A stretch of DNA of 64,000 bases, from assembly GCA_027186245.1 (NCBI GenBank), contig CP114481.1, forward strand, positions 49,011,501 through 49,075,500, in the 5' to 3' direction. The translations under genes and the position numbers were made by a program. Positions 28,501 to 40,104 of this stretch are shown one piece after another (position 1 is the stretch's first letter; each line of letters starts with the position of its first letter). This stretch comes from Coriaria nepalensis. Taxonomy: Eukaryota; Streptophyta; Magnoliopsida; Cucurbitales; Coriariaceae. The notes below the pieces were generated by a model that worked only from the letters and a program-made list of their open reading frames with translations, made no database searches and was not told the DNA's origin.

Positions 28501-29481
28501 TCATTTCAAGTCAATAACTTTTTTCAAAGCAAGTCGAATGAATTCTAGTTTTGCACTAGAGACACAACTTTCGTGCATAACTTGCAAATGATCATTGCAA
28601 GGAAAGTGTGCATTCGTTTAAAATTAAAATCATTTCAATGAGTCATTTCAAGTCAATAACTTATTTCAAAGCAAGTCGAATGAATTCTAGTTTTGCACTA
28701 CAGACACAACTTTTGTGCATAACTTGCAAATGATCATTGCAAGGAAAGTGTGCTTTCGTTTGACCTGAAAATCATTTCAATGAGTCATTTCAAGTCAATA
28801 ACTTATTTCAAAGCAAGTCGAATGAATTCTAGTTTTGCACTACAGACACAACTTTGGTGCATAACTTGCAAATGATCATTGCAAGGAAAGTGTGCATTCG
28901 TTTAAAATTAAAATCATTTCAATGAGTCATTTCAAGTCAATAACTTATTTCAAAGCAAGTCGAACGAATTCTAGTTTTCCACTACAAACACAACTTTTGT
29001 GCATAATTTGCAAATGATCATTGCAAGGAAAGTGTGCATTCGTTTAACCTAAAAATCATTTCAATGAGTCATTTCAAGTCAATAACTTATTTCAAAACCA
29101 TTCGAACGAATTCTATTTTTGCACTACAAACACAAGTTTTGTGCATAACTTGCAAATTATCATTCCAAGGAAAGTGTGCATTCATTTAACCTTAAAATCA
29201 TTTCAATGAGTCATTTCAAGTCAATAACTTTTTTCAAAGCAAGTCGAATGAATTATAGTTTTGCACTACAGACACAACTTTTGTGCATAACTTGTAAATG
29301 ATCATTGCAAGGAAAGTGTGCTTTCGTTTAACCTTAAAATCATTTCAATGAGTCATTTCAAGTCAAAAACTTATTTCAAAGCAAGTCGAATGAATTCTAG
29401 TTTTGCACTACAGACACAACTTTCGTGCATAACTTGCAAATGATCATTGCAAGGAAAGTGTGCTTTCGTTTAACCTTAAAA

Positions 29482-29507
29482 TCATTTCAATGAGTCATTT
29501 CAATGAG
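29482..29507 (+). repeat. 13-bp internal duplication, second occurrence
   Basis: The same TCATTTCAATGAG pair (29482-29494, 29495-29507), 1,007 bp after the first. Shared flanks show that it arose by the 7-monomer tandem duplication and not independently. Confidence 0.95.
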
Positions 29508-29922
29508 TCATTTCAAGTCAATAACTTTTTTCAAAGCAAGTCGAATGAATTCTAGTTTTGCACTACAGACACAACTTTTGTGCATAACTTGCAAATGATC
29601 ATTGCAAGGAAAGTTTGCTTTCGTTTAACCTTAAAATCATTTCAATGAGTCATTTCAAGTCAATAACTTATTTCAAAGCAAGTCGAATGAATTCTAGTTT
29701 TGCACTACAGACACAACTTTTGTGCATAACTTGCAAATGATCATTGCAAGGAAAGTGTGCTTTCGTTTGACCTGAAAATCATTTCAATGAGTCATTTCAA
29801 GTCAATAACTTATTTCAAAGCAAGTCGAATGAATTCTAGTTTTGCACTACAGACACAACTTTGGTGCATAACTTGCAAATGATCATTGCAAGGAAAGTGT
29901 GCATTCGTTTAAAATTAAAATC

Positions 29923-31320
29923 ATTTCAATGAGTCATTTCAAGTCAATAACTTATTTCAAAGCAAGTCGAACGAATTCTAGTTTTCCACTACAAACACAT
30001 CTTTTGTGCATAATTTGCAAATGATCATTACAAGGAAAGTGTGCATTCGTTTAACCTAAAAATCATTTCAATGAGTCATTTCAAGTCAATAACTTATTTC
30101 AAAACCATTCGAACGAATTCTATTTTTGCACTACAAACACAAGTTTTGTGCATTACTTGCAAATTATCATTGCAAGGAACGTGTGCTTTCGTTTAACCTT
30201 AAAATCATTTCAATGAGTCATTTCAAGTCAATAACTTTTTTCGAAGCAAGTCGAATGAATTCTAGTTTTGCACTACAGACACAACTTTTGTGCATAACTT
30301 GCAAATGATCATTGCAAGGAAAGTGTGCTTTCATTTAACCTTAAAATCATTTCAATGAGTCATTTCAAGTCAATAACTTTTTTCAAAGCAAGTCGAATGA
30401 ATTATAGTTTTGCACTACAGACACAACTTTTGTGCATAACTTGTAAATGATCATTGCAAGGAAAGTGTGCTTTCGTTTAACCTTAAAATCATTTCAATGA
30501 GTCATTTCAAGTCAATAACTTTTTTCAAAGCAAGTCGAATGAATTCTAGTTTTGCACTAGAGACACAACTTTCGTGCATAACTTGCAAATGATCATTGCA
30601 AGGAAAGTGTGCATTCGTTTAAAATTAAAATCATTTCAATGAGTCATTTCAAGTCAATAACTTTTTTCAAAGCAATCCGAATGAAATCTAGTTTTACACT
30701 ACAGACACAACTTTTGTGCATAACTTTCACATGATCATTGCAAGGAAAGTGTGCTTTCGTTTAACCTTAAAATCATTTCAATGAGTCATTTCAAGTCAAT
30801 AACTTAGTTCAAAGCAAGTCGAATGAATTCTAGTTTTGCACTACAGACACAACTTTTGTGCATAACTTGCAAATGATCATTGCAAGGAAAGTGTGCATTC
30901 GTTTAAAATTAAAATTATTTCAATGAGTCATTTCAAGTCAATAACTTATTTCAAAGCAAGTCGAATGAATTCTAGTTTTGCACTACAGACCCAACTTTCG
31001 TGCATAACTTGCAAATGATCATTGCAAGGAAAGTGTGCTTTCGTTTAACCTTAAAATCATTTCAATGAGTCATTTCAAGTCAATAACTTATTTCAAAGCA
31101 AGTCGAATGAATTCTAGTTTTGCACTACAGACACAACTTTTGTGCATAACTTGCAAATGATCATTGCAAGGAAAGTGTGCTTTCGTTTAACCTTAAAATC
31201 ATTTCAATGAGTCATTTCAAGTCAATAACTTATTTAAAAGCAAGTCGAATGAATTCTAGTTTTGCACTACAGACACAACTTTGGTGCATAACTTGCAAAT
31301 GATCATTGCAAGGAAAGTGT
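29923..31320. repeat. Satellite stretch with copied GTTTGACCTG segment
   Basis: About 29765-30920 matches 25621-26776 at 4,144 bp (29 x 142 plus 26) and 33031-34186 at 3,266 bp, including GGAACGTGTGC, TTTTTTCGAAGC and AATCCGAATGAAATC. Near 30920-31000 it switches to an ACAGACCCAAC monomer (30985). Only satellite is present. Confidence 0.75.
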
Positions 31321-32600
31321 GCATTCGTTTAAAATTAAAATCATTTCAATGAGTCATTTCAAGTCAATAACTTATTTCAAAGCAAGTCGAACGAATTCTA
31401 GTTTTCCACTACAAACACAACTTTTGTGCATAATTTGCAAATGATCATTGCAAGGAAAGTGTGCATTCGTTTAACCTAAAAATCATTTCAATGAGTCATT
31501 TCAAGTCAATAACTTATTTCAAAACCATTCGAACGAATTCTATTTTTGCACTACAAACACAAGTTTTGTGCATAACTTGCAAATTATCATTCCAAGGAAA
31601 GTGTGCATTCATTTAACCTTAAAATCATTTCAATGAGTCATTTCAAGTCAATAACTTTTTTCAAAGCAAGTCGAATGAATTCTAGTTTTGCACTACAGAC
31701 ACAACTTTCGTGCATAACTTGCAAATGATCATTGCAAGGAAAGTGTGCATTCGTTTAAAACTAAAATCATTTCAATGAGTCATTTCAAGTCAATAACTTA
31801 TTTCAAAGCAAGTCGAACGAATTCTAGTTTTCCACTACAAACACAACTTTTGTGCATAATTTGCAAATGATCATTGCAAGGAAAGTGTGCATTCGTTTAA
31901 CCTAAAAATCATTTCAATGAGTCATTTCAAGTCAATAACTTATTTCAAAACCATTCGAACGAATTCTATTTTTGCACTACAAACACAAGTTTTGTGCATA
32001 ACTTGCAAATTATCATTCCAAGGAAAGTGTGCATTCATTTAACCTTAAAATCATTTCAATGAGTCATTTCAAGTCAATAACTTTTTTCAAAGCAAGTCGA
32101 ATGAATTCTAGTTTTGCACTACAGACACAACTTTCGTGCATAACTTGCAAATGATCATTGCAAGGAAAGTGTGCATTTGTTTAAAACTAAAATCATTTCA
32201 ATGAGTCATTTCAAGTCAATAACTTATTTCAAAGCAAGTCGAACGAATTCTAGTTTTCCACTACAAACACAACTTTTGTGCATAATTTGCAAATGATCAT
32301 TGCAAGGAAAGTGTGCATTCGTTTAACCTAAAAATCATTTCAATGAGTCATTTCAAGTCAATAACTTATTTCAAAACCATTCGAACGAATTCTATTTTTG
32401 CACTACAAACACAAGTTTTGTGCATAACTTGCAAATTATCATTCCAAGGAAAGTGTGCATTCATTTAACCTTAAAATCATTTCAATGAGTCATTCCAAGT
32501 CAATAACTTTTTTCAAAGCAAGTCGAATGAATTCTAGTTTTGCACTACAGACACAACTTTTGTGCATAACTTGTAAATGATCATTGCAAGGAAAGTGTGC
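31320..32600 (+). repeat. Three consecutive 426-bp trimer modules
   Basis: The TAAAATTAAAATC-type monomer that opens each module has GTTTAAA at 31328, 31754 and 32180, exactly 426 bp apart. Each is followed by an ACCTAAAAATC/AAACCATTCG monomer and a CATTCATTTAACC monomer. The equivalent places at 20226 and 21504 carry two modules, so the module count varies between copies of the same higher-order unit. Confidence 0.85.
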
Positions 32601-32634
32601 TTTCGTTTAACCTTAAAATCATTTCAATGAGTCA

Positions 32635-35600
32635 TTTCAAGTCAATAACTTATTTCAAAGCAAGTCGAATGAATTCTAGTTTTGCACTACAGACCCAACT
32701 TTCGTGCATAACTTGCAAATGATCATTGCAAGGAAAGTGTGCTTTCGTTTAACCTTAAAATCATTTCAATGAGTCATTTCAAGTCAATAACTTTTTTCAA
32801 AGCAAGTCGAATGAATTCTAGTTTTGCACTACAGACACAACTTTTGTGCATAACTTGCAAATGATCATTGCAAGGAAAGTTTGCTTTCGTTTAACCTTAA
32901 AATCATTTCAATGAGTCATTTCAAGTCAATAACTTATTTCAAAGCAAGTCGAATGAATTCTAGTTTTGCACTACAGACACAACTTTTGTGCATAACTTGC
33001 AAATGATCATTGCAAGGAAAGTGTGCTTTCGTTTGACCTGAAAATCATTTCAATGAGTCATTTCAAGTCAATAACTTATTTCAAAGCAAGTCGAATGAAT
33101 TCTAGTTTTGCACTACAGACACAACTTTGGTGCATAACTTGCAAATGATCATTGCAAGGAAAGTGTGCATTCGTTTAAAATTAAAATCATTTCAATGAGT
33201 CATTTCAAGTCAATAACTTATTTCAAAGCAAGTCGAACGAATTCTAGTTTTCCACTACAAACACATCTTTTGTGCATAATTTGCAAATGATCATTACAAG
33301 GAAAGTGTGCATTCGTTTAACCTAAAAATCATTTCAATGAGTCATTTCAAGTCAATAACTTATTTCAAAACCATTCGAACGAATTCTATTTTTGCACTAC
33401 AAACACAAGTTTTGTGCATTACTTGCAAATTATCATTGCAAGGAACGTGTGCTTTCGTTTAACCTTAAAATCATTTCAATGAGTCATTTCAAGTCAATAA
33501 CTTTTTTCGAAGCAAGTCGAATGAATTCTAGTTTTGCACTACAGACACAACTTTTGTGCATAACTTGCAAATGATCATTGCAAGGAAAGTGTGCTTTCAT
33601 TTAACCTTAAAATCATTTCAATGAGTCATTTCAAGTCAATAACTTTTTTCAAAGCAAGTCGAATGAATTATAGTTTTGCACTACAGACACAACTTTTGTG
33701 CATAACTTGTAAATGATCATTGCAAGGAAAGTGTGCTTTCGTTTAACCTTAAAATCATTTCAATGAGTCATTTCAAGTCAATTACTTTTTTCAAAGCAAG
33801 TCGAATGAATTCTAGTTTTGCACTAGAGACACAACTTTCGTGCATAACTTGCAAATGATCATTGCAAGGAAAGTGTGCATTCGTTTAAAATTAAAATCAT
33901 TTCAATGAGTCATTTCAAGTCAATAACTTTTTTCAAAGCAATCCGAATGAAATCTAGTTTTACACTACAGACACAACTTTTGTGCATAACTTTCACATGA
34001 TCATTGCAAGGAAAGTGTGCTTTCGTTTAACCTTAAAATCATTTCAATGAGTCATTTCAAGTCAATAACTTAGTTCAAAGCAAGTCGAATGAATTCTAGT
34101 TTTGCACTACAGACACAACTTTTGTGCATAACTTGCAAATGATCATTGCAAGGAAAGTGTGCATTCGTTTCAAATTAAAATTATTTCAATGAGTTATTTC
34201 AAGTCAATAACTTATTTCGAAGCAAGTCGAATGAATTCTAGTTTTGCACTACAGACACAACTTTTGTGCATAACTTGCAAATGATCATTGCAAGGAAAGT
34301 GTGCTTTCGTTTAACCTTAAAATCATTTCAATGAGTCATTTCAAGTCAATAACTTATTTCAAAGCAAGTCGAACGAATTCTAGTTTTCCACTACAAACAC
34401 AACTTTTGTGCATAATTTGCAAATGATCATTGCAAGGAAAGTGTGCATTCGTTTAACCTAAAAATCATTTCAATGAGTCATTTCAAGTCAATAACTTATT
34501 TCAAAACCATTCGAATGAATTCTATTTTTGCACTACAAACACAAGTTTTGTGCATAACTTGCAAATTATCATTCCAAGGAAAGTGTGCATTCATTTAACC
34601 TTAAAATCATTTCACTGAGTCATTTCAAGTCAATAACTTTTTTCAAAGCAAGTCGAATGAATTATAGTTTTGCACTACAGACACAACTTTTGTGCATAAC
34701 TTGTAAATGATCATTGCAAGGAAAGTGTGCTTTCGTTTAACCTTAAAATCATTTCAATGAGTCATTTCAAGTCAATAACTTATTTCAAAGCAAGTCGAAT
34801 GAATTCTAGTTTTGCACTACAGACACAACTTTCGTGCATAACTTGCAAATGATCATTGCAAGGAAAGTGTGCATTCGTTTAAAATTAAAATCATTTCAAT
34901 GAGTCATTTCAAGTCAATAACTTATTTCAAAGCAAGTCGAACGAATTCTAGTTTTCCACTACAAACACAACTTTTGTGCATAATTTGCAAACGATCATTG
35001 CAAGGAAAGTGTGCATTCGTTTAACCTAAAAATCATTTCAATGAGTCATTTCAAGTCAATAACTTATTTCAAAACCATTCGAACGAATTCTATTTTTGCA
35101 CTACAAACACAAGTTTTATGCATAACTTGCAAATTATCATTCCAAGGAAAGTGTGCATTCGTTTAACCTTAAAATCATTTCAATGAGTCACTTCAAGTCA
35201 ATATCTTTTTTCAAAGCAAGTCGAATGAATTCTAGTTTTGCACTACAGACACAACTTTTGTGCATAACTTGCAAATGATCATTGCAAGGAAAGTGTGCTT
35301 TCGTTTAACCTTAAAATCATTTCAATGAGTCATTTCAAGTCAATAACTTATTTCAAAGCAAGTCGAACGAATTCTAGTTTTCCACTACAAACACAACTTT
35401 TGTGCATAATTTGCAAATGATCATTGCAAGGAAAGTGTGCATTCGTTTAACCTAAAAATCATTTCAATGAGTCATTTCAAGTCAATAACTTATTTCAAAA
35501 CCATTCGAACGAATTCTATTTTTGCACTACAAACACAAGTTTTGTGCATAACTTGCAAATTATCATTCCAAGGAAAGTGTGCATTCATTTAACCTTAAAA

Positions 35601-36070
35601 TCATTTCAATGAGTCATTTCAAGTCAATAACTTTTTTCAAAGCAAGTCTAATGAATTATAGTTTTGCACTACAGACACAACTTTTGTGCATAACTTGTAA
35701 ATGATCATTGCAAGGAAAGTGTGCTTTCGTTTAACCTTAAAATCATTTCAATGAGTCATTTCAAGTCAAAAACTTATTTCAAAGCAAGTCGAATGAATTC
35801 TAGTTTTGCACTACAGACACAACTTTCGTGCATAACTTGCAAATGATCATTGCAAGGAAAGTGTGCTTTCGTTTAACCTTAAAATCATTTCAATGAGTCA
35901 TTTCAATGAGTCATTTCAAGTCAATAACTTTTTTCAAAGCAAGTCGAATGAATTCTAGTTTTGCACTAGAGACACAACTTTCGTGCATAACTTGCAAATG
36001 ATCATTGCAAGGAAAGTGTGCATTCGTTTAAAATTAAAATCATTTCAATGAGTCATTTCAAGTCAATAAC
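32635..36070 (+). repeat. 3.4-kb block, partner of 25225-28660
   Basis: Second copy at +7,410 bp. Its upstream junction joins a CATTCCAAGTCAATAAC monomer (32491), matching 22241, so the two flanks come from different parts of the 20-29 kb region. This recombination junction is visible without alignment software. Confidence 0.85.
35885..35910 (+). repeat. 13-bp internal duplication, third occurrence
   Basis: TCATTTCAATGAG twice in a row, 7,410 bp after the first occurrence. It is carried by the 3.4-kb block copy and so marks descent from the 28475 copy rather than the 29482 copy; the following ACTAGAGAC monomer agrees with this. Confidence 0.95.
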
Positions 36071-39000
36071 TTTTTTCAAAGCAATCCGAATGAAATCTAG
36101 TTTTGCACTACAGACACAACTTTTGTGCATAACTTTCACATGATCATTGCAAGGAAAGTGTGCTTTCGTTTAACCTTAAAATCATTTCAATGAGTCATTT
36201 CAAGTCAATAACTTAGTTCAAAGCAAGTCGAATGAATTCTAGTTTTGCACTACAGACACAACTTTTGTGCATAACTTGCAAATGATCATTGCAAGGAAAG
36301 TGTGCATTCGTTTAAAATTAAAATTATTTCAATGAGTTATTTCAAGTCAATAACTTATTTCGAAGCAAGTCGAATGAATTCTAGTTTTGCACTACAGACA
36401 CAACTTTTGTGCATAACTTGCAAATGACCATTGCAAAGAAAGTGTGCATTCGTTTAACCTTAAAATCATTTCAATTAGTCATTTCAAGTCAATCACTAAT
36501 TTCAAAGCAATTCGAACGAATTTTATTTTTGCACTACAAACACCAGTTTTGTGCATAACTTGCAAATGATCATTCCAAGGAAAGTGTGCATTCATTTAAC
36601 CTTAAAATCATTCCAATCAGCCATTTCAAGTAAATATCATATTTCAAAGCAATTCGAACGAATTCTATTTTTGCACTAGAGACACAACTTTCGTGCATAA
36701 CTTGCAAATGATCATTGCAAGGAAAGTGTGCATTCGTTTAAAATTAAAATCATTTCAATGAGGCATTTCAAGTCAATAACTAATTTCAAAGCAATTCGAA
36801 CGAATTCTATTTTTGCACAACAAAAACAAGTTTTGTGCGTAACTTGCAAATGATCATTCCAAGGAAAGTAAGCATTCATTTCACCTTAAAATCATTTCAA
36901 TCAGTCATTTCCAGTAAATATCATATTTCAAATTAATTCGAACGAATTCTATTTTTGCACTACAAACACAACTTTTGTGCATAACTTGCAAATGATCATT
37001 GCAAAGAAAGTGTGCATTCGTTTAACCTTTAAATCATTTCAATGAGTCATTTCAAGTCAATAACTTTTTTCAAAGCAAGTCGAATGAATTCTAGTTTTGC
37101 ACTACAGACACAACTTTTGTGCATTACTTGCAAATGATCATTGCAAGGAAAGTGTGCATTCGTTTAACCTTAAAATCATTTCAACGAGTCATTTCAAGTC
37201 AATAAATTATTTCAAAGCAAGTCGAATGAATTCTAGTTTTTCACTACAAACACAAATTTTGTGCATTACTTGCAAATGATCATTGCAAGGAAAGTGTGCA
37301 TTCGTTTAAAATTAAAATCATTTCAATGAGTCATTTCAAGTCAATAACTTATTTCAAAGCAAGTCGAAAGAATTCTAGTTTTGCACTACAGACACAACTT
37401 TTGTGCATAACTTGCAAATGATCATTGCAAGGAAAGTGTGCATTCGTTTAACCTTAAAATCATTTCAATGAGTCATTTCAAGTCAATAACTAATTTCAAA
37501 GCAATTCGAACGAATTCTAGTTTTGCACTGCAAAAACAAGTTTTGTGCATAACTTGCAAATGATCATTCCAAGGAAAGTGTGCATTCATTTAACCTTTAA
37601 ATCATTTCAATCAGTCATTTCAAGTAAATATCATATTTCAAAGCAATTCGAACGAATTCTATTTTTGCACTACAAACAAAACTTTTGTGCATAACTTGCA
37701 AATGATCATTGCAAGGAAAGTGTGCATTCTTTTAACCTTAAAATCATTTCAATGAGTCATTTCAAGTCAATAAATTATTTCAAAGCAAGTCGAACGAATT
37801 CTAGTTTTTCACTACAAACACAACTTTTGTGCATAACTTGCAAATGATTATTGCAAGGAGAGTGTGCATTCGTTTAAAATTAAAATCATTTCAATGAGTT
37901 ATTTCAAGTCAATAACTTATTTCGAAGCAAGTCGAAAGAATTCTAGTTTTGCACTACAGACACAACTTTTGTGCATAACTTGCCAATGATCATTGCAAGG
38001 AAAGTGTACATTCGTTTAACCTTAAAATCATTTCAATTAGTCATTTCAAGTCAATCACTAATTTCAAAGCAATTCGAACGAATTTTATTTTTGCACTACA
38101 AACACAAGTTTTATGCATAACTTGCGAATGATCATTCCAAGGAAAGTGTGCATTCATTTAACCTTAAAATCATTTCAATGAGTCATTTCAAGTCAATAAA
38201 TTATTTCAAAGCAAGTCGAACGAATTTTATTTTTGCACTACAAACACAACTTTTGTGCATAATTTGCAAATGATCATTGCAAGGAAAGTGTGCATTCGTT
38301 TAAAATTAAAATCATTTCAATGAGTTATTTCAAGTCAATAACTTATTTCGAAGCAATTCGAACGAATTTTATTTTTGCACTACAAACACAAGTTTTGTGC
38401 ATAACTTGCAAATGATCATTGCAACGAAAGTGTGCTTTCGTTTAACCTTAAAATCATTTCAATGAGTCATTTCAAGTCAATAACTTATTTCAAAGCAAGT
38501 CGAATGAATTCTAGTTTTGCACTACAGACACAACTTTTGTGCATAACTTGCACATGATCATTGCAAGGAAAGTGTGCTTTCGTTTAACCTTAAAATCATT
38601 TCAATGAGTCATTTCAAGTCAATAACTTAGTTCAAAGCAAGTCGAATGAATTCTAGTTTTGCACTACAGACACAACTTTCGTGCATAACTTGCAAATGAT
38701 CATTGCAAGGAAAGTGTGCATTCTTTTAACTTTAAAATCATTTCAATGAGTCAATTCAAGTCAATAAATTATTTCAAAGCAAGTCGAACGAATTCTAGTT
38801 TTTCACTACAAACACAACTTTTGTGCATAACTTGCAAATGATCATTGCAAGGAAAGTGTGCATTCGTTTAAAATTAAAATCATTTCAATGAGTTATTTCA
38901 AGTCAATAACTTATTTCGAAGCAAGTCGAAAGAATTCTAGTTTTGCACTACAGACACAACTTTTGTGCATAACTTGCAAATGACCATTGCAAAGAAAGTG

Positions 39001-40104
39001 TGCATTCGTTTAACCTTAAAATCATTTCAATTAGTCATTTCAAGTCAATCACTAATTTCAAAGCAATTCGAACGAATTTTATTTTTGCACTACAAACACC
39101 AGTTTTGTGCATAACTTGCAAATGATAATTCCAAGGAAAGTGTGCATTCATTTAACCTTAAAATCATTTCAATCAGCCATTTCAAGTAAATATCATATTT
39201 CAAAGCAATTCGAACGAATTCTATTTTTGCACTAGAGACACAACTTTTGTGCATTACTTGCAAATGATCATTGCAAGGAAAGTGTGCATTCGTTTAATCT
39301 TAAAATCATTTCAATGAGTCATTTCAAGTCAATAAATTATTTCAAAGCAAGTCGAATGAATTCTAGTTTTGCACTACAGACACAACTTTAATGCATAACT
39401 TGCAAGTGATCATTGCAAGGAGAGTGTGCATTCGTTTAAAATTAAAATCATTTCAATGAGTCATTTCAGGTCAATAACTTATTTCAAAGCAAGTCGAACG
39501 AATTCTAGTTTTCCACTACAAACACAACTTCTGTGCATAACTTGCAAATGATCATTGCAAGCGAAGTGTGCATTCGTTTAACCTTAAAATCATTTCAATT
39601 AGTCATTTCAAGTCAATAACTTTTTTCAAAGCAAGTCGAATGAATTCTAGTTTTGCACTACAGACACAACTTTTGTGCAAAACTTGCAAATGATCATTGC
39701 AAGGAAAGTGTGCTTTCGGTTAACCTAAAATTCATTTCAATGAGTCATTTCAAGTCAATAACTTATTTCAAAGCAAGTCGAATGAATTCTAGTTTTGCAC
39801 TACAGACACAACTTTCGTGCATAACTTACAAATGATCATTGCAAGGAAAGTGTGCTTTCGTTTAACCTTAAAATCATTTCAATGAGTCATTTCAAGTCAA
39901 TAACATATTTCGAGGCAATTCGAACGAATTCTATTTTCGCACTACAAACACAAGTTTTGTGCATAACTTGCAAATGATCATTGCAACGAAAGTGTGCTTT
40001 CGTTTAACCTTAAAATCATTTCAATGAGTCATTTCAAGTCAATAACTTATTTCAAAGCAAGTCGAATGAATTCTAGTTTTGCACTACAGACACAACTTTC
40101 GTGC
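36070..40104. repeat. Mosaic segment with left-side monomer types
   Basis: About 28 monomers. 36.24-36.68 kb resembles 19.16-19.60 kb, 36.8-37.05 kb resembles 24.98-25.2 kb, and 36.95-38.16 kb resembles 17.03-18.24 kb. 38.9-39.6 kb again carries CAGCCATTTC and CTTGCAAGTGATC types. From about 39.65 kb the right-side types (GAGGCAATTCG, TTTTCGCACTAC) begin. No gene or other element is present. Confidence 0.75.

Larger units (their letters stand above)
25225..28660 (+). repeat. 3.4-kb block copied 7,410 bp downstream
   Basis: Matches about 32635-36070 at a constant 7,410 bp (52 x 142 plus two 13-bp insertions). Shared markers: ACAGACCCAAC (25279 and 32689), GTTTGACCTG (25621 and 33031), ACATCTTTTGTGC, TTTCACTGAGTC (27203 and 34613) and the 13-bp duplication (28475 and 35885). 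Single-base differences exist, for example AAGTCTAATG near 35647. The end is sharp: ACTTATTTC faces ACTTTTTTC with GCAATCCG. Confidence 0.85.
27910..29923 (+). repeat. 7-monomer tandem duplication with 13-bp insertion (1,007 bp)
   Basis: Unit length is 7 x 142 plus 13. Copy 1 is about 27910-28916 and copy 2 about 28917-29923. Both contain the 13-bp duplication (28475 and 29482) and GTTTGACCTG (28758 and 29765). One monomer differs: ACTAGAGAC near 28557 in copy 1 against ACTACAGAC in copy 2, which suggests a conversion patch after duplication. Confidence 0.85.
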
